From positions 1-44,463 of the forward strand of contig JAJFGD010000191.1 of NCBI GenBank assembly GCA_021776315.1: a DNA stretch of 44,463 nt. Direction: 5' to 3'. This DNA comes from Hyphococcus sp. GTDB taxonomy: Bacteria; Pseudomonadota; Alphaproteobacteria; Caulobacterales; Parvularculaceae. The notes below the pieces were generated by a model. That model saw only the letters and a program-made list of their open reading frames with translations, had not been told where the DNA came from and made no database searches. Position numbers and translations under genes: made by a program. Shown one piece after another: positions 44,437 to 44,463 of the stretch (its first letter is position 1; each line of letters opens with the position of its first letter).

Positions 44437-44463
44437 TTGCATCTCTCCTGCGCATCACTATAG

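Noticed and set aside
1-44463. rRNA, tRNA, CRISPR array, insertion sequence or phage genes
   Set aside because: None was seen: no clover-leaf or CCA pattern, no spaced direct repeats, no transposase or integrase motif.

Overview
This window looks like a chromosomal segment of an alphaproteobacterium. Evidence is gene order: corC-lnt-xre-metK-trmB, ihfB-lapA-trpF, ubiE-ubiB-coaBC-dut, fabA-fabB-fabI and rpsO/pnp are all arranged as in that class. A marine group near Caulobacterales, Parvularculales or Kordiimonadales is possible, but the family is inference. I saw no rRNA, tRNA, CRISPR array, insertion sequence, phage or plasmid gene, so this is mostly core chromosome with lineage-specific genes between conserved blocks.

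Layout. 0-5 kb: a secreted trypsin-like protease (-), a SulP anion transporter (+), an exported esterase (-) and an ArsR/SRPBCC regulator pair (+). 5-7.9 kb (-): a four-gene operon with a RimK-type amino-acid ligase, a RimB-like retropepsin, an aspartoacylase-like zinc hydrolase and an unrecognised 100-residue protein, preceded by striking competing inverted repeats. 8-13.4 kb (-): a PQQ dehydrogenase, trpB, a phosphatase-like lipoprotein, trpF, lapA and ihfB. 13.6-19 kb (+): ubiE, ubiB, an unrecognised 200-residue protein, coaBC, a small membrane protein and dut. 19-22.8 kb: a GNAT enzyme, a MoeB/ThiF E1-like enzyme, a DUF2141 protein, a 2-hydroxyacid dehydrogenase and an SH3-domain protein. 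22.9-25.7 kb (+): fabA, fabB, a 61-residue membrane protein and fabI. 25.7-31.5 kb: mainly exported lipoproteins, including an S10 peptidase, a DUF885 peptidase and a beta-propeller in one operon. 31.7-35.1 kb (-): pnp, an SDR dehydrogenase and rpsO. 35.3-39.2 kb (-): an SGNH hydrolase, ttcA, a CE15-like esterase and a secreted protein. 39.3-44.4 kb (-): trmB, metK, an XRE regulator, lnt and corC.

Together the window covers lipid metabolism (unsaturated fatty acids, ubiquinone, lipoprotein acylation), cofactors (CoA, SAM), tryptophan, RNA turnover and tRNA modification, plus an unusually large set of surface hydrolases. About nine encoded proteins carry lipoprotein signals, and Lnt, which finishes lipoprotein acylation, is also encoded here.

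The least explained items are the RimK operon with its leader repeats, the orphan protein between ubiB and coaBC, the small membrane protein between fabB and fabI, the ArsR operator that covers its own start codon, the SDR gene splitting rpsO from pnp, and structured leaders ahead of rpsO and pnp. Nothing here is clearly a new defence or mobile system. All functional calls are from reading the sequence, with no database search.
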